Program-made: the position numbers and the translations under genes
Assembly: GCA_014529385.2 (NCBI GenBank)
Contig: CM043947.1
Location: 100,801,811-100,865,810 of the forward strand
Direction: 5' to 3'
DNA length: 64,000 nt
Source: Adiantum capillus-veneris
Lineage: Eukaryota; Streptophyta; Polypodiopsida; Polypodiales; Pteridaceae
The notes under the pieces: model-generated
The model's input: only the letters and a program-made list of their open reading frames with translations
Told to the model about the DNA's origin: nothing
Databases searched by the model: none
In this document: piece after piece, positions 11,607-25,426 of the stretch
How the letters are laid out: each line of letters opens with the position of its first letter
How positions within the stretch are numbered: position 1 is the first letter of the stretch

Positions 11607-12916
11607 CTAGTCAGACGTCTCATCGCGTCCAAGCGGCGTATCTGTCGGATTCTGCAAAAAAAGACAATAAGACAGCTTTCAGTAAGTATAAACATATAAC
11701 GACATTTATAAAACAATACAAAAAATAAAAAAGAGTAAACCCTAATACTAACCATGCCGCCGCGAGAACTGAGAATGTCCATCAGGGTGTTTAAGCCCTT
11801 CCTGCCTGTGTACTCGCGCTCGTACGGTGTGGGATCACGTCCTGTCATCGACCACTGTCAAAACATACAAAGATTTCATTATGTTAGAATTAAAAAACTC
11901 ATAAATCCTAAACTATCGAACATAAAGAGCAATGTGAAAACACTTACAAAATCGGCCTCAAATGATGCCCATCCACCGCTCCCCAAGTGGTGCGAGCTCC
12001 CTGCCTCTACTCGCACTCTAGCTGCATCCTTTTGTTGCTTCCACTTGTCGGGATTCTCGCGCGCTGCTTTCTTCGCATTCTTCCAATCTTCTTTGGCCAG
12101 CCAATCTGGCCTGTTCCACCCATTCTTGATTGCTTTTTGCACTTCGGAACGCTTGTGTTTGCAGTATTCGCGCATTCGAATCTTCATCAGGTCTTCATTG
12201 AAGCGCTGATCCCGTGTTGGAACGGGAAACTCATCATGAAGTATGCTGATGACTCTGTTTTTTAAATCACTTGGTACTTCACTCCATTTGTTTAGTATGT
12301 AGTGTCTAAACAGCTGAGAGCAAAGACAACGCATGCGCGAGATCACCTTCTTGCCGTCATCATCCATGATGATGCCGCCGCTGAAGTCGATGGAGTAAGA
12401 CAAGCCCTCTGGCCGGTGACGCGTGAACCTGGGTGTCCCGGCAGGGGTCTCTAGTGGCGTGTCGATGGGGGTACGGACGTCAGGTGTCTCCACCGGCGTC
12501 TGGGCCCCGAAGCGAGGAGTGTCGAGTGGGGTGGCTCCTGGCGGAGTAGGTAGAGGTGTGTAGCTTCTAGGAACAGTCAGCCGTGCAAAACCTGGTGTAG
12601 ATGGCGATGCTGTGGCTGGTGTGGGGGCGGGCAAAGAAGGGGAGGGTAAAGAGCCTCGTCGAACACGAGGCGGTGTGGAGGCATCGGTGGCGGAATCCCC
12701 ACAACAACCGCCACCGCCACCACTAGAGCGCCGGTGTCTAGACGAGTGTGAAGCTCGTCTCGTCGACGCCGAAGCTTCGGAGCGCGCCGAATGCTCTGAA
12801 AGAGAGGGAGATGCGGATGGAGTAGGAACGCGCGATGATGCGCCAGAGCGATGACGCTCCACGTACCACTGTCTGTGCTGCGGTGACAAAGAAGAAAGAA
12901 ACTCCTCATCATCCAT
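11607..12916 (-). CDS. PTTA/En-Spm second protein (Transposase_24-like), 371 aa, three exons
   Basis: This is the second gene of CACTA-2, in the position of TnpA. Exons are 11948-12916, 11753-11854 and 11607-11651, joined by introns with GTAAGTG..TTGACAG and GTTAGT..TTGCAG borders; all phases are zero. Residues ~15-160 are Ser/Pro/Thr-rich and probably disordered, with TP-rich repeats (TPLDTP, TPIDTP, TPAGTP). The C-terminal part (residues ~190-330) has WSEVPSDLKNRV...F, then a basic helical region and GSGGWASFE, which match the plant PTTA/En-Spm family. The start at 12916 is the first Met after an in-frame low-complexity region and gives MDDEEFLSSLSP. No stop or shift is seen. The predicted role is DNA binding at the subterminal repeats. 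Confidence 0.75.
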
Positions 12917-13238
12917 ACCTGCATTAAACACACGAATATTTAAACTTAATATTGAATGAATAGAGTAGACAATGACGCAAAGACCATTAAATACAATGAC
13001 GTAATGACGCATATAAATACAATGACGCAAAGACCATTAAATACAATGACGTAATGACGCATATAAATACAATGACGCAATGAATTGAGTGATAGAAGAG
13101 GCAAGTCGAAAACTCAGAATTTTCAATCAAAAGATGTGAGCGCGAGTAGAAAAGAGCGTTATACACCATGGAAGGTACTTAGAGAGCCAGAGCTTTTACA
13201 ACACGGAGCAAAATTGTTCAAATACAATATTTGTGGCT

Positions 13239-16200
13239 TTAAGAGATCTCTCTCTCATCCTCGCATAAGTCAGCATAACTTCCTATATCTATATAGAGCT
13301 CTCCGGTTAAACACATATCCTCTGTTTCATTTTGTAGCTCCTCTGCATGCACCCCATATAGAGTAGTAGCATCTTGATGCTTGTCTGGCACCACCGCAGC
13401 GGCTTCTGATTGAGCATCTTCTCTGATCTCCTCCATTGATGCCGTTGTGATTGGCACATGGTAGCCTTCATACATCCTTGCACTACGAGGGGCTACCTCT
13501 ATGACGTACCACCAGTTTGATGTAGACTTTGTAGGATGAAATATTACCTGCCAGAGCCACATAACTTACATGAGAGCTTTCAAGCACATAACTTGTAAAA
13601 GGGGGATGTTAACTATTTACATACTTACTTGTTCACAATGCTCGGGTAGTACGAAAGTGTCTCTTAGGTCAGTCCATTTCTTAGTAGAATCCACCTCAAG
13701 AAAACCAGACTCTCCTCTACGCACTGTAGCGTTGCGACCCTCCATGATTATCTTGAACCATTGCACGTCGAACAAGTCGACAAAAAATCCTCTGTAATCG
13801 ATCCTCAAAATCTCTTGCAGCGTGCCGAAGTAAGTGAGTTCCGCCACCACAGGATCTGCATCAGAGGAACGTCATCGACTAGACTGTTCAAATTTTGCCA
13901 TGATTCCACAATCTTGAGTAAAACGCTTTTTGTCGATTCGTTCCACCCTAAAATGTCGACCTTTACACCATGCTGCTGTGTATGACTTATACTACAACGA
14001 ACAAAGATTATGAGTGGCCGTTCAAACGTTTATAAATAAAGTCACTTGCTAGTCATACATTGCAAACTTACCTTGGTCGCGCAACCCCGAGAGTACTCCC
14101 ACTCTTCTTCAGTCACTTCGTCACCGCATTGTTGTGCGCTTTTCAATTGGTTGTGCAACCATCTTAAGCTCATGAAGGTTGGTAGGCTCTCCAGAACCGC
14201 TGGATAGTGCATCGGTGGTCGTCTTCCCCGTCTCCACTCGATTCGTGCCCTTTGTCGCTCTTGCTTTGCATCCTCATATTGTGAAATCCACTTTTGCATC
14301 ACTGGATTGTGAAGCATGCAAAATCGGTTGATTTTAGCCTCTAGATCTTCCGTCATCTTCTTCTCAACACCGAGATTGCACATGACAATCCCAGATATGC
14401 GCTCATCATCTATGGTTCGCCATAGCGTGTCCCGGGATTTATCAAATCCGTCTAGCCACTCTCCAATGTACACTAGGGACTCTGATACCAACCAACCTTC
14501 TGCCATGCTACCCTCCGGACGTGCCTTTTGACGCACATATCCCTTAAGCGTTTTCATGAAACGTTCTAAGAAGAACATCCATCTAGAATGAACTGTGCCA
14601 GCTATTTCCACCTCATCAACTATGTGAACAAGAAGATGCACCTGAATGGTTAGCATTGTAGTAGGAAAATGTTTCTCAAACATGCACACAAGCTCCGCAG
14701 CATTTAGTTTGGCGAATGGTATGGAGTCTACGTTGATCTCCTTTTGTGAGATCCATTGCACCAGCTTTGCAAGTTTGTAGATTGTGTTACGGATGTCGAG
14801 AGACAAACATCCCTCAATGGCAACCGGTAAAATAAACTGTAAAGTATGTGCAGCAATGATATTAAAGTCCACATTTTATGCAATGATATTAAAGTCCACT
14901 ATGAACGTACCTGACACATTTTATGCCAATCGTGTGACTTCAAACCGGTAAGCTTTCCTTCTTTAGTAAAACACGTTCGGAGCGAGTGCATTACGCCAGT
15001 GGGGGTCCGCAAAGATCGAATGGTCTCTTTTACTTTGCGTTCTTGGGCTCCTGTGAAAATCCATGGTGCTTTAGGGAGTTTTATCGATCCATCAGACGCT
15101 GTTTGCGGCCAATATTGCTCCATACGATCCACATTTCTAAGGTCAACTCTAGCTCCCAAAGTATCTTTCTTGCCAGTCAGATGGTCCCATAGTAGATTAC
15201 CCACATTCTTGAATATGTGCATTGGATCGAGCAAGTGATTGATCATGAGTCGGGGCCAGTATGGTAACTCGTACCATAGAGATAGTCTCTTCATCCCTGG
15301 AGGCAATCCGTCATCGCACATCTCCTTCTGCTCTAACCATGCTTGTGCAGACATCCTTGGTGGCTCTCTTCCCAAAAAGCCGTCGCGTAACACATGATTC
15401 TCTGGAAGATACGCTTGATGACCTTCGTAGATTTGCTTCTTCAGTGAGGGTGCCCTACGTGCATTCAGTCTAGGTCCACATGTGACACATGCTCTGTATC
15501 CGCTTGTTTGAAGCCCTGCATGTATACACATGATAATAGATCAACTATGGGAAAAAACAAGATTTACAGTGTATGAGTGAGGAGTGTCAATAGATCACCT
15601 GAGCATTCTGTTAGCCCGGGATAGTCATGCATGGTCCACATTAGAATGCCTCTGATCAAAGCATTCCGTCGTCCTGTGTGTCGGCTCATATCCACCACCT
15701 CTATGCCAATCCACAATTGTTGTAGCTCTTCCAATAGTGGACGAAGATACACATCCATATTCCCCACTTTATATCGCCCTGGCACAATCAAGCTTAGCCA
15801 TAGGTGCCCCTTCTTCATAGTCAACCACGGGGGAATGTTGTAGTTGACGATGACAACGGGCCATACACTGTAAGATGTTGATCTTTGACCAAATGGATTT
15901 ACGCCATCCATAGCCAGGCCTAAGCGCAAATTTCGAGCTTCCCTGGCAAAATCCGACCATGTTCCATCTATATGTTTCCACGCTACGCAATGTGCAGGAA
16001 TTCGTAGCACACCATCCGAAGATTTATTCTCCTTATGCCATGATGCTAGGGCGGCCATGGACTTACATTCGAAGAAATGCTTGATACGAGGAAGCAGAGG
16101 GAAATGTCGCAAAACCTTTTGTGGAATTTTTGCCCCGTGGAGATCTACTCGATATCTTTCGGAATCACATTTCGGACACTTCTCCATGTCTATGTATTCC

Positions 16201-16967
16201 CCTCTGAAAAGAATGCAGTCATTAGGACAAGCGTGGATAGAATTGTAATCCATCCCCAAGTTTCGCAAAATCTTTCTTGCTTCATCTCGGGAATCTGGCA
16301 TCACATTGTCAGTTGGTAGTATGTGCTCTTTCAACAATCTACACAACATAAAAATATGATACAGTCGTGTAAAAATCTATCAGATCATTATACATTTAGA
16401 GTTTTATTAAAGTAAACTAATTGTAATAGATCACCTGAAAAGCGCTGTGACGCTAGTGTCACTCCATCCAAACTTTGCCTGCATGTTGAGAAGAACCAGG
16501 AGTGCTTTCAATCTAGACATACGTGCTCCATTATACAATGGCGTATCGGCTTCACTTTTCATATCATCATAGATAAGCCTTTCTGAATCCATGATCGTCT
16601 CGATCATTTCATCAATCTCGGGCTCAAACATTGCCTCGTTGGGAATGTGCTCTGCATGATCATCCCCCGAGCTGTCAGAGGCTACATCTTGTGGCCTCAC
16701 ATATGCTGCTTGACCAAAGCGCCTGCGAACACGTCTATTGGGTTGCAAGATTGCTGCTTGTTGGCCAGCGTCAGAGTCCGACGAGTTATAATTGGCAACA
16801 ACTCGATCTATAATAGATGGATCGAACTCGCCAAATTCGCGAACGTGCTGCAAAGAAACACGTCTTGTCCGTCGCACAGCATGCTTGCATTGATTACAAG
16901 GACATAAGACCCTCGTTGAGAGATAGGTGTTTCGGTTGGACGGTCCCACATCCTCGTCGCTACTCAT
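13239..16967 (-). pseudogene. tnp2: tnp2-type CACTA transposase, six exons, one in-frame stop (CACTA-2)
   Basis: This is the CACTA transposase. Exons are 16435-16967, 15599-16338, 14911-15515, 14836-14072, 13629-13991 and 13239-13547. All five introns are GT..AG and the exon lengths keep phase, giving 3,315 nt (1,105 codons). Domains in order are: a Transpos_assoc-like zinc motif (CPCNQC); Transposase_21 with HACPNDC...CPKC, LAMDGVNPFG and LDPMHIFKNV; DUF4218 with WMFFLERFMKTLKGYVR and RPEGSMAE; and DUF4216 (YRGFFVDLFDVQW, then WWYVIEVAPRS). A TGA at 13872-13874 (codon ~921) interrupts the frame just before DUF4216, with the same frame open on both sides. Without that stop the gene would be full length. 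It lies upstream of, and in the same direction as, the PTTA gene. Confidence 0.88.
14853..14899. repeat. Short tandem duplication in tnp2 intron 3 (CACTA-2)
   Basis: The 20-bp word GCAATGATATTAAAGTCCAC occurs at 14853-14872 and 14880-14899. CACTA-1 has unrelated sequence here (1-60), so one copy has gained or lost DNA inside this intron. Confidence 0.85.
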
Positions 16968-17032
16968 AATGAGGATAAAAAACTTATAACCTGGACAACA
17001 AATTTAATATTCTATTGGCATTCTTCGTCTTA

Positions 17033-17095
<63 letters not shown>
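17033..17095. repeat. (TC)n microsatellite in CACTA-2
   Basis: About 30 TC units with one TTTC interruption lie upstream of tnp2. This is the counterpart of 2205-2267. Confidence 0.95.
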
Positions 17096-17097
<2 letters not shown>

Positions 17098-17689
17098 ACC
17101 TCACATTCTCTAGTCATGTCCAATCCCCGCACACCTCGTTCTAGAGGTGCACGGAGATCAGAACCACCGGGTTATAATCTCGTCTTTATTGGTCAATACC
17201 TATATTTGTGGGTACAAGAAATCTACACACCCACATCTACATGATACTGCATGTAGTGGACAAAACCCCTTTGCCTCTTCTCTAGCTGTAGCACTTCACA
17301 ACATCTTAACATCTTTTCACAGTAGATCTTTTCACTGTTCGTCTAACTCTAAACCCTAAACCGTAAGTAATTCTTGCGTGGACTCGATCTAACGTAAATA
17401 AGCGTAAATCTAAATAAACGTAAATCTAACTAAAAATAAACCTAAATCTAATTTAACGTAAGTCTACATCTAACCTAATCTTTAACGTCTTTTGGGATAG
17501 TTTCCTACGACGTTAAAACTCTCTTCTTCTTGTGTGTGTGTGTGTGTGTGGGTAAACGTAAATAAACCTAAGTCTAATCTAATATAACATAAATCTAAAT
17601 CTAACGTAAATTATGTTATATTAAAAACAAAGAACTAAACTAACAGGGGTTATAAGAACCTTAAAACTGATTTAACACATAATTTTTCA

Positions 17690-18049
17690 CATAACTCGGC
17701 AAGAGTTGGCATTCTCATCACTAAAGATGTGAGAGTTAACTTCCAGCGGTGACGCTGCCTCGTCTCCATCCACATCTGACGACAGCAATTGGCCCTTTAG
17801 ACCGTTCTTGCTCTTGTTACTAGCTTTGAAGTTGCTGTTGAATGACTAGAGGTTGTCTAGATGGTCATTGTGTCGGGGATGTAGTGACTCTTGCCGCCCT
17901 GAAGATCCACCTTCTTCCCTATCTTCTGAAGACATTTCACCAGTACTTTTGGATCGACGGAGCCCACCATGAGTGAAGGCAGCAATACCCTATATTCCAT
18001 TGAGGGCTTTCTTCACCCGCTTCATGCAGGCATCGCAGTCTATGGAGAC
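17690..18049 (-). pseudogene. Captured HMA-domain gene fragment, CACTA-2 copy
   Basis: On the minus strand from 18049 the translation starts VSIDCDACMKRVKKALNGI, closer to the HMA consensus than the CACTA-1 copy (CxxCxxxVxxAL). An in-frame stop follows, then a Ser/Glu-rich and Lys/Asn-rich segment. It lacks a start. It sits at the same place in both copies, so it was captured before the copies separated. Confidence 0.5.
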
Positions 18050-18419
18050 CTAAATCTAATCTAATATAACATAAATCTAAATCTAGCGTAAATAAACGTA
18101 AATCTAGTTAAAAATAAACCTAAATCTAATTTAATGTAAGTCTACATATAACCTAATCTTTAACGTCTTTTAAGATAGTTTCCTACGACGTTATAACTCT
18201 CTTCTTCTTGTGTGTGTGCGCGTGTGTGGATGTGTGTGCCAATAAAAAGAGATAATTGGTATAACCTTTCTATCACCCATGCCAAGTATGATAGATTGAT
18301 TATGCCATTTCCCTCTTGAATAATAGGTCTTGAGTTCAACTCCTCGTCGGCTAGATCTTTAGGTCTTTTAATTTTAATTAGTTTCCTACGACATTAAATT
18401 AGTTTCTCTCTCTTTCTCT

Positions 18420-18633
18420 CTCAATGTGTGTGCGTTTTTTTGGATCGTATGCATGTTTTCTCTCTCTTTTCCTCTCTCAATGTGTGCGTTTTTTGTTTAT
18501 GTATGTTCTCTCTCTCTTTTCCTCTCTCAATGCGTGGGTTTTTTGGTTATGCATGCTCTCTCTCTCTTTTTCTCTCTCAATGTGTGTGTGCATTCTTTGT
18601 TTATGTATGTGTGTGTGCGTTTTTGTTTTTGTT

Positions 18634-18685
<52 letters not shown>

Positions 18686-18706
18686 AACACTATGTGTGTG
18701 TGTGTA

Positions 18707-18741
<35 letters not shown>

Positions 18742-18803
18742 AAGAGGGGAAGGGAACATGAGAATGAGGAGAGGGAAGGAGCATACCTGGCTCTCCTTCC
18801 TCT

Positions 18804-18834
<31 letters not shown>

Positions 18835-18840
18835 GAGAAG

Positions 18841-18889
<49 letters not shown>

Positions 18890-18890
18890 G
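18420..18890. repeat. Microsatellite cluster in CACTA-2
   Basis: Repeated CTCTCTCAATGTGTGCG units are followed by (CT)n at ~18637-18681, (GT)n around 18692-18720 and 18808-18833, and (GA)n at ~18845-18887. It matches the cluster at 3637-4085. Confidence 0.93.
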
Positions 18891-18984
18891 GGAGAGCGTT
18901 ACCTGCTCCTTGCTTGAGGGCGCCGAAAAACTCAGATCTGAGATCTGAGTTTTTGGGTGCGCTCGGTTATTTTTTTTAGCCCAG

Positions 18985-19016
18985 CCGACGTCGCTATGAG
19001 CTCATAGCGACGTCGG
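18985..19016. repeat. Perfect 32-bp palindrome near the CACTA-2 right end
   Basis: CCGACGTCGCTATGAG is followed at once by its exact complement. It corresponds to the longer hairpin at 4188-4245 of CACTA-1 with the centre removed. It lies 61 bp from the terminus. Confidence 0.9.
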
Positions 19017-19080
19017 GAAATATTTTTTTTTAGCGTCGCTGTGTGAACGTCGCTAATATGAATAGCCTCTTGTAGTGTTG

Positions 19081-20899
<1,819 letters not shown>

Positions 20900-23260
20900 A
20901 CATTTTACTAATTTTAATTAATATCATCGCAGTGCTACTAAAAAGGATCATAGATCGAGGGGAAGTAGAATCACTCAAACAATAGAGAAATCAGAGAATT
21001 TCCTTGGTTGACATGTATGCCAAGTTGTTGAGTGCCTTGTGTAGCTTGTGGAAACAATAGACAATCAATGAGCAGGAGAAGGTTCCTTATGAGCAGTGAC
21101 GGTCAATGAGTTTGAACACTTATTAAGATCTTCGATGAATTTTCATCTCGATGCTAATATCTTGGAGTCGATTGTTTGCATGATATGCAATGTTGGGTAG
21201 GGCCAAGAGGATTGAGGCCCATTGAGAGAGGTTGACATGCTTGGGGATGGAAAATGATCAAGGTGTGATGGTAATATATATTGCATGCCAAGTGTAGTGA
21301 TCTTGGATTAGATTGATTGCACAATATGCCAGGTTGATGAAAATTTTTAATTGGGTTGTCAATCTCTTGGACTATATTTTATTGTACTTATGCCATATTG
21401 GGTAGGGCCAAGAGGGTTTGGGCTATTCTCAATGAATGTCACTGTCAATTTGATGAGAAACTGTTGTGCGAATGATTGAGGAGAAAATAAGCTCCAATAA
21501 GCATGAAGTTCTTCGGTAGGCTTGATAACTATGAAAAAGTAGTATGGACTTCATGTATGGAACGTTGTCAAATTGAAACATCACTAAGGTGTTATGAGGA
21601 CTTTAGGTGTATGGTATGCTGGAAAAGAGACTTTTTTTTTTGAAAATTACCAAAATACCCCTTTAATTTGTGGAAATTTCCAAAATACCCTTCAAATTTC
21701 AAAAATTCCTAAAACACGCTTGTATCTATTTTGGTCATATTGATCAAGCTTTATTCCTTTTTTGAATTTTGACAATTGAGATCCATTTTTTAATGCTTAG
21801 TATATAATTTTTCACAGAGTAACTAGCAAAAAAAGGTGATTATGTCTAAAAACAATGAAGCGATTCATCTCCAAAGCCCACATAAAGGAATCAAATTCTA
21901 GTTTTAGCATCTTGTATTGATAGACAATCCCTCTTCGTATGAAAAGCTACAAAACCGCTTATCATTAGAGAAATTTACTCTCACTGCGAGGGGTATTTTG
22001 GGAATTTTGGAAAATTTGAAGGGCATTTTGGGAATTCATGACAAAATATTGGGGGTACTTTATGAATTTTCATAAATTAGAGGAATATTTTGGTAATTTC
22101 CTCTTTTTTTCTATCGGATGCAAAACCAGGACCGCTCTCAAAATTCCTCCACCTAAGCTTGCATCTTGAAGTCTTCGGGTAAGTTTTTATCTCGATTAGT
22201 ATAGCTTGGACTCAATTGATTGCATGATATGCAATGTTGGGTAGGGCGAGGAGGATTCAGGCCCATTGAGAGAGGTTGACATGCTTGGAGATAGAAAATG
22301 ATCAAGGTGTGATGGCCATATATTGCATGCCAAGTGTAGTGAGGGTTTGGGTCAAGAGGGTTTGGGCTATTCTCAATGAATGTCACTCTCAATTTGATGA
22401 GAAACTATTGCGTGAATGCTTGAGGAGAAAATAAGCTCCACTAAGCATGAAGTTCTTTGGTAGGCTTGATAACTATGAAAAAGAAGTATGCACTTCATGT
22501 ATGGAACGTTGTCAAATTCAACATCACTGAGGTGTTATGAGGACTTTAGGTGTATGGTATGCTGGAAACGAGACTCTTTTTTTATTGGGAAATTTACCAA
22601 AATACCCCTCTAATTTGTGGAAATTCTCAAAATACCCTTCAAATATCAAAAATTTCCAGAACACCCTTGTATCTATTTTGGTCGGATTGTTCAAGATTTA
22701 TTCCTTTTTTTATTTGACAGGTTGGGTAGAACCAAGAGGATTTAGGGCATTTTACTATTTTTAATTAATAACATCGGAGTGCTACTAAAAAGGATCATAG
22801 AGGGGGAAGAATCAATGAAACAAGAGAGAAGTCAAAGAAGTCAAGGTGTGGTGGTTGTAGTGATCTTATATTAGGGTGATTGCACAATATGCCAGGTTTC
22901 TTCGACTAGATTTATTGCACGTATGCTAGATTGGGTAGGGCCAAGAGGGTTTGGGCTATTTCAATGAATGTCACTCTGAATTTGATGAGAAATTATTGCA
23001 TGGACATCATTGAGGTGTTATGAGGGCTTTAGGTGTAATATGGTATCCCGGGAAAGAGACTCTAGGTTTTCTTTTATCAGATGCGAAACCAGGACCGCTC
23101 TCAAAATTCCTTCACCTAGGCCTGCATCTTGAAGTCTTCGGATAAGTTTTTATCTCGATTGTCGTAGCTTGGACTTGATTGATTGCATGAAATGCCATGT
23201 TGGGTAGAACCATGAGGATTTAGGGCATTTTTTGTAACATTTAATGCACTTAGTAGCTTG
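20900..23260. repeat. Diverged tandem segmental duplications in element Z
   Basis: Several 100-500-bp blocks recur in the same order. One contains TGCATGATATGCAATGTTGG and lies near 21175, 22225 and, diverged, 23180. One ends in GGTGTTATGAGGACTTTAGG, near 21590 and 22530, with a shorter form at 23010. One contains GTGCTACTAAAAAGGATCAT, near 20930 and 22780. A block starting AACCAGGACCGCTCTCAAAA lies near 22125 and 23088. The copies differ in inserted and lost segments. No coding function seen. Confidence 0.8.
21642..22101. mobile_element. MITE-like insertion with long imperfect TIRs
   Basis: The left end, GAAAATTACCAAAATACCCC, and its continuation are inverted at the right end (TATTTTGGTAATTTC), with imperfect arms of ~80-110 bp. 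It lies inside one of the segmental duplicates. The sister copy near 23060 has the flanks (GGAAAGAGACT...ATCAGATGCGAAACCAGGACC) without this block and so is an empty site. A second, truncated copy of the left arm lies at ~22587-22710. No coding capacity, so it is non-autonomous. Confidence 0.7.
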
Positions 23261-23996
23261 TGTGTAGCGCAAATTGATGACATAGTGAGCATTTCATTAA
23301 GAACAAGTTTATGATGAGCATAGAGAGAGTACTTAATTTGAGAAAGCAACCTAGAAAATTACACCTAGCTAATTTGGCATTGGCAATACTTCCCCATATT
23401 AAATGATCAGTTTAACATGAAAAATCATTTGGGAGAATTAGATATTAGAATCTCACTTTGAATTAGTGATCTTGGATTAGATTGATTGCAAAATATGCTA
23501 GGTTAGTGACGTTTTAAAATGAGTACATATTGAGCATATTTTGGCTCGAGGGGTGCACTAGTTCAAATGAAGGGGTATTTTTATCCCCTTTGCTTTAGTT
23601 TTCCAAAGACAAGAGGAATATATATATATATACGTAGGTTGTGACTTATGGGTATATCTATTCAAAATTCTAAAAAACACACATCCGTTTGTCATGTTAT
23701 TGCAATCCCATTATGGAGCTTAACCTAGTGCATTCACTTGTGACTTCACCTTTCCTTCCTTGAATTTGTTTGTATACTTTTTGTTGGATTCAATATGAGA
23801 GCACCTCCCCAACTGCAATCAGGGTACCCATGCTTTCATCTTGAAAGTTCTAAAATGTTTTTCTTAGATGCAATATGACATGGGCATGTTCTTGATGGCC
23901 ATTTTGAAGGAAATGTTGCCTGTCAGATGCATACAATGATGGGAATGACATCTCTTGGAGTCTATTGGGCCAAGCAATTGTAGGCCATTTTTAGTC

Positions 23997-24164
23997 GAAC
24001 AGGGGTGGAGCCAGGAAGCTTTGGGTTGTTTTCAACTGATGCAAATCGACGGCATCCCTCCAAATGCAACGACCTATGCTTTCGTCTTGAAGGCATGTGA
24101 CACTACACAAGACGCACATATGGGCAACAAAATTCACAATGATATTTTTAGACAAGGCTGTTAA
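23997..24164 (+). pseudogene. PPR (pentatricopeptide repeat) protein fragment
   Basis: The translation EQGWSQEALGCFQLMQIDGI, then PPNATTYAFVLKACD and GNKIHNDIFRQGC followed by a stop, matches the repeat pattern of plant PLS-type PPR proteins (EAL.xF.xMQ..GI.PN..T...VLKAC....GK.IH...). Such proteins act in organelle RNA processing. Only about one and a half repeats remain and there is no start, so this is a fragment carried in element Z. Confidence 0.75.
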
Positions 24165-25426
24165 CGTTAATGTTAACGTGGTGAGTTATAGTGTTTTAAA
24201 AAAATGACTGTCAAAGTTAGGTCGGACTATGGTTTTCGTTTTTTCTCATCGCGCAGGAGCTGCTGGACGATGTCTGATCTGCGCGCGTGCATTGAGTGAT
24301 TTACTGGTCTGCAATTCTGGTGTCAGCATGCTGCAATCAGCTATCTCCAGTGGTCAGTTGCAACGCAAATCTTGGCGTGGCTCATATTGGTCTGCAACCT
24401 GAGGCACGTTATTCTTCTCTGTTCAGACAATCTAAGGCTTGGGAATCTGAGAAGTCCTTTGAAGTTTTGGTAAGATTTCTTGAATTAGCTCTGTTGAATT
24501 TGGGTTTTTTCCAGCATCGTGATTAGGGGTGATTCTTTGATTAATTTCAAGCCTAATGTCTATTGGTCCAGAGAACTATGTCATTGACCGGCAACCTATT
24601 GTGACATCTATCGAGAGAGTGTGACTGCCTCAAATATAGTGAAGGCCTTGCATTGTTGCGGCTTCCAAGCTTCTCGAAATCTGCATATTGCCTTTTGTTG
24701 GTGCTAGAAGGTTTCGGGACACAACTCTAAGGTGCCAGATCTTGTCATTTTAGTTCTCTTTTTGAATGGTTTCTTGCTTTTGTCATCACTACGAGCAAAT
24801 TTCAATTATAGTCGATCACTTGCTTTGTATCATTGCGTTTTTGTCCCATCAACAAACTAAGTATGGTAGCTTTTGCTAACTGAAATCAATATTGTAGAGT
24901 TAATTAAACAACTTGTAGCATGTCACAAATCTGGGTGTCAGTTGGTCTTGGTCATCCTCGGTAACTTTCATGTCTAGCCGTTGCTTGTAAACAAAGCTTT
25001 TGTAGAAAGCACGCCTATTTTCATTAGCCCATGAATAGTAGTCTGATTTGTCTATATGTCTTGCATAATGCCACATATCTTCAATTGTTCGTATGTACGA
25101 CCCTAAAACCTCACTGTACATTATAAAAATGTTTGAGAGCTGCTTGGCTTGCTGCTTTGTAGCATATAGTGAAGCCCCCACTTGACATTTGTCGCAAATA
25201 GGCCCTACCCATAAGGGCCATACTTGCAATGAATGCATTCAAAGAATGGCATTCGGAGCCAAGTGTGCATGTTATACATGTCCTCAGATTGGCCAAGTCT
25301 AATAGGTCAATTTTAATGTGAGGAATGGCGTTTAGATACTAGTACCTAGACTACATAATGATTATGTACTTGCTTGGTTGGATCTCTTAAAATTCATCGT
25401 TTGGTAATTTTCAGTCAACACCGCTA
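24165..25426. other. No supportable gene between the PPR fragment and the Z transposase
   Basis: A minus-strand open frame at 24900-25238 (112 aa, with QLSNIFIMYSEVLGSYIRTI and HYARHIDKSDYYSWANENRR) has normal-looking composition but matches no family I recognise. It could be a captured exon. The rest is plain AT-rich sequence. The promoter of the Z transposase should lie at the right end of this stretch. Confidence 0.5.

Larger units (their letters stand above)
10990..19077 (-). mobile_element. CACTA-2: complete CACTA (En/Spm) DNA transposon, 8,088 bp
   Basis: It starts CACTACAAGAGG at 10990 and ends CCTCTTGTAGTG at 19077, a perfect 12-bp terminal inverted repeat. It is flanked by a 3-bp target duplication TTG (10987-10989 and 19078-19080), which is diagnostic for CACTA elements. 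Both genes read on the minus strand: tnp2 (16967 to 13239) then the PTTA/En-Spm gene (12916 to 11607). Subterminal CGTCGCT/AGCGACG motifs are dense at the left end and present at the right end. A captured HMA-like fragment lies upstream of tnp2. It is nested in element Z. Confidence 0.95.

Noticed and set aside
11754-12265. Plus-strand open frames opposite the PTTA gene
   Set aside because: The minus strand has the family motifs and splice sites; these are shadows.
12987-13169. Repeated ACAATGACGCAAAGACCATT near 12970-13080 as a possible regulatory repeat
   Set aside because: It is a short tandem duplication in the spacer between tnp2 and the PTTA gene; two copies give too little to call a regulatory site.
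13872-13874. TGA in tnp2 read as selenocysteine or removed by RNA editing
   Set aside because: Nothing known supports recoding in CACTA transposases, and plant C-to-U editing acts on organelle transcripts. A nonsense mutation is simpler.
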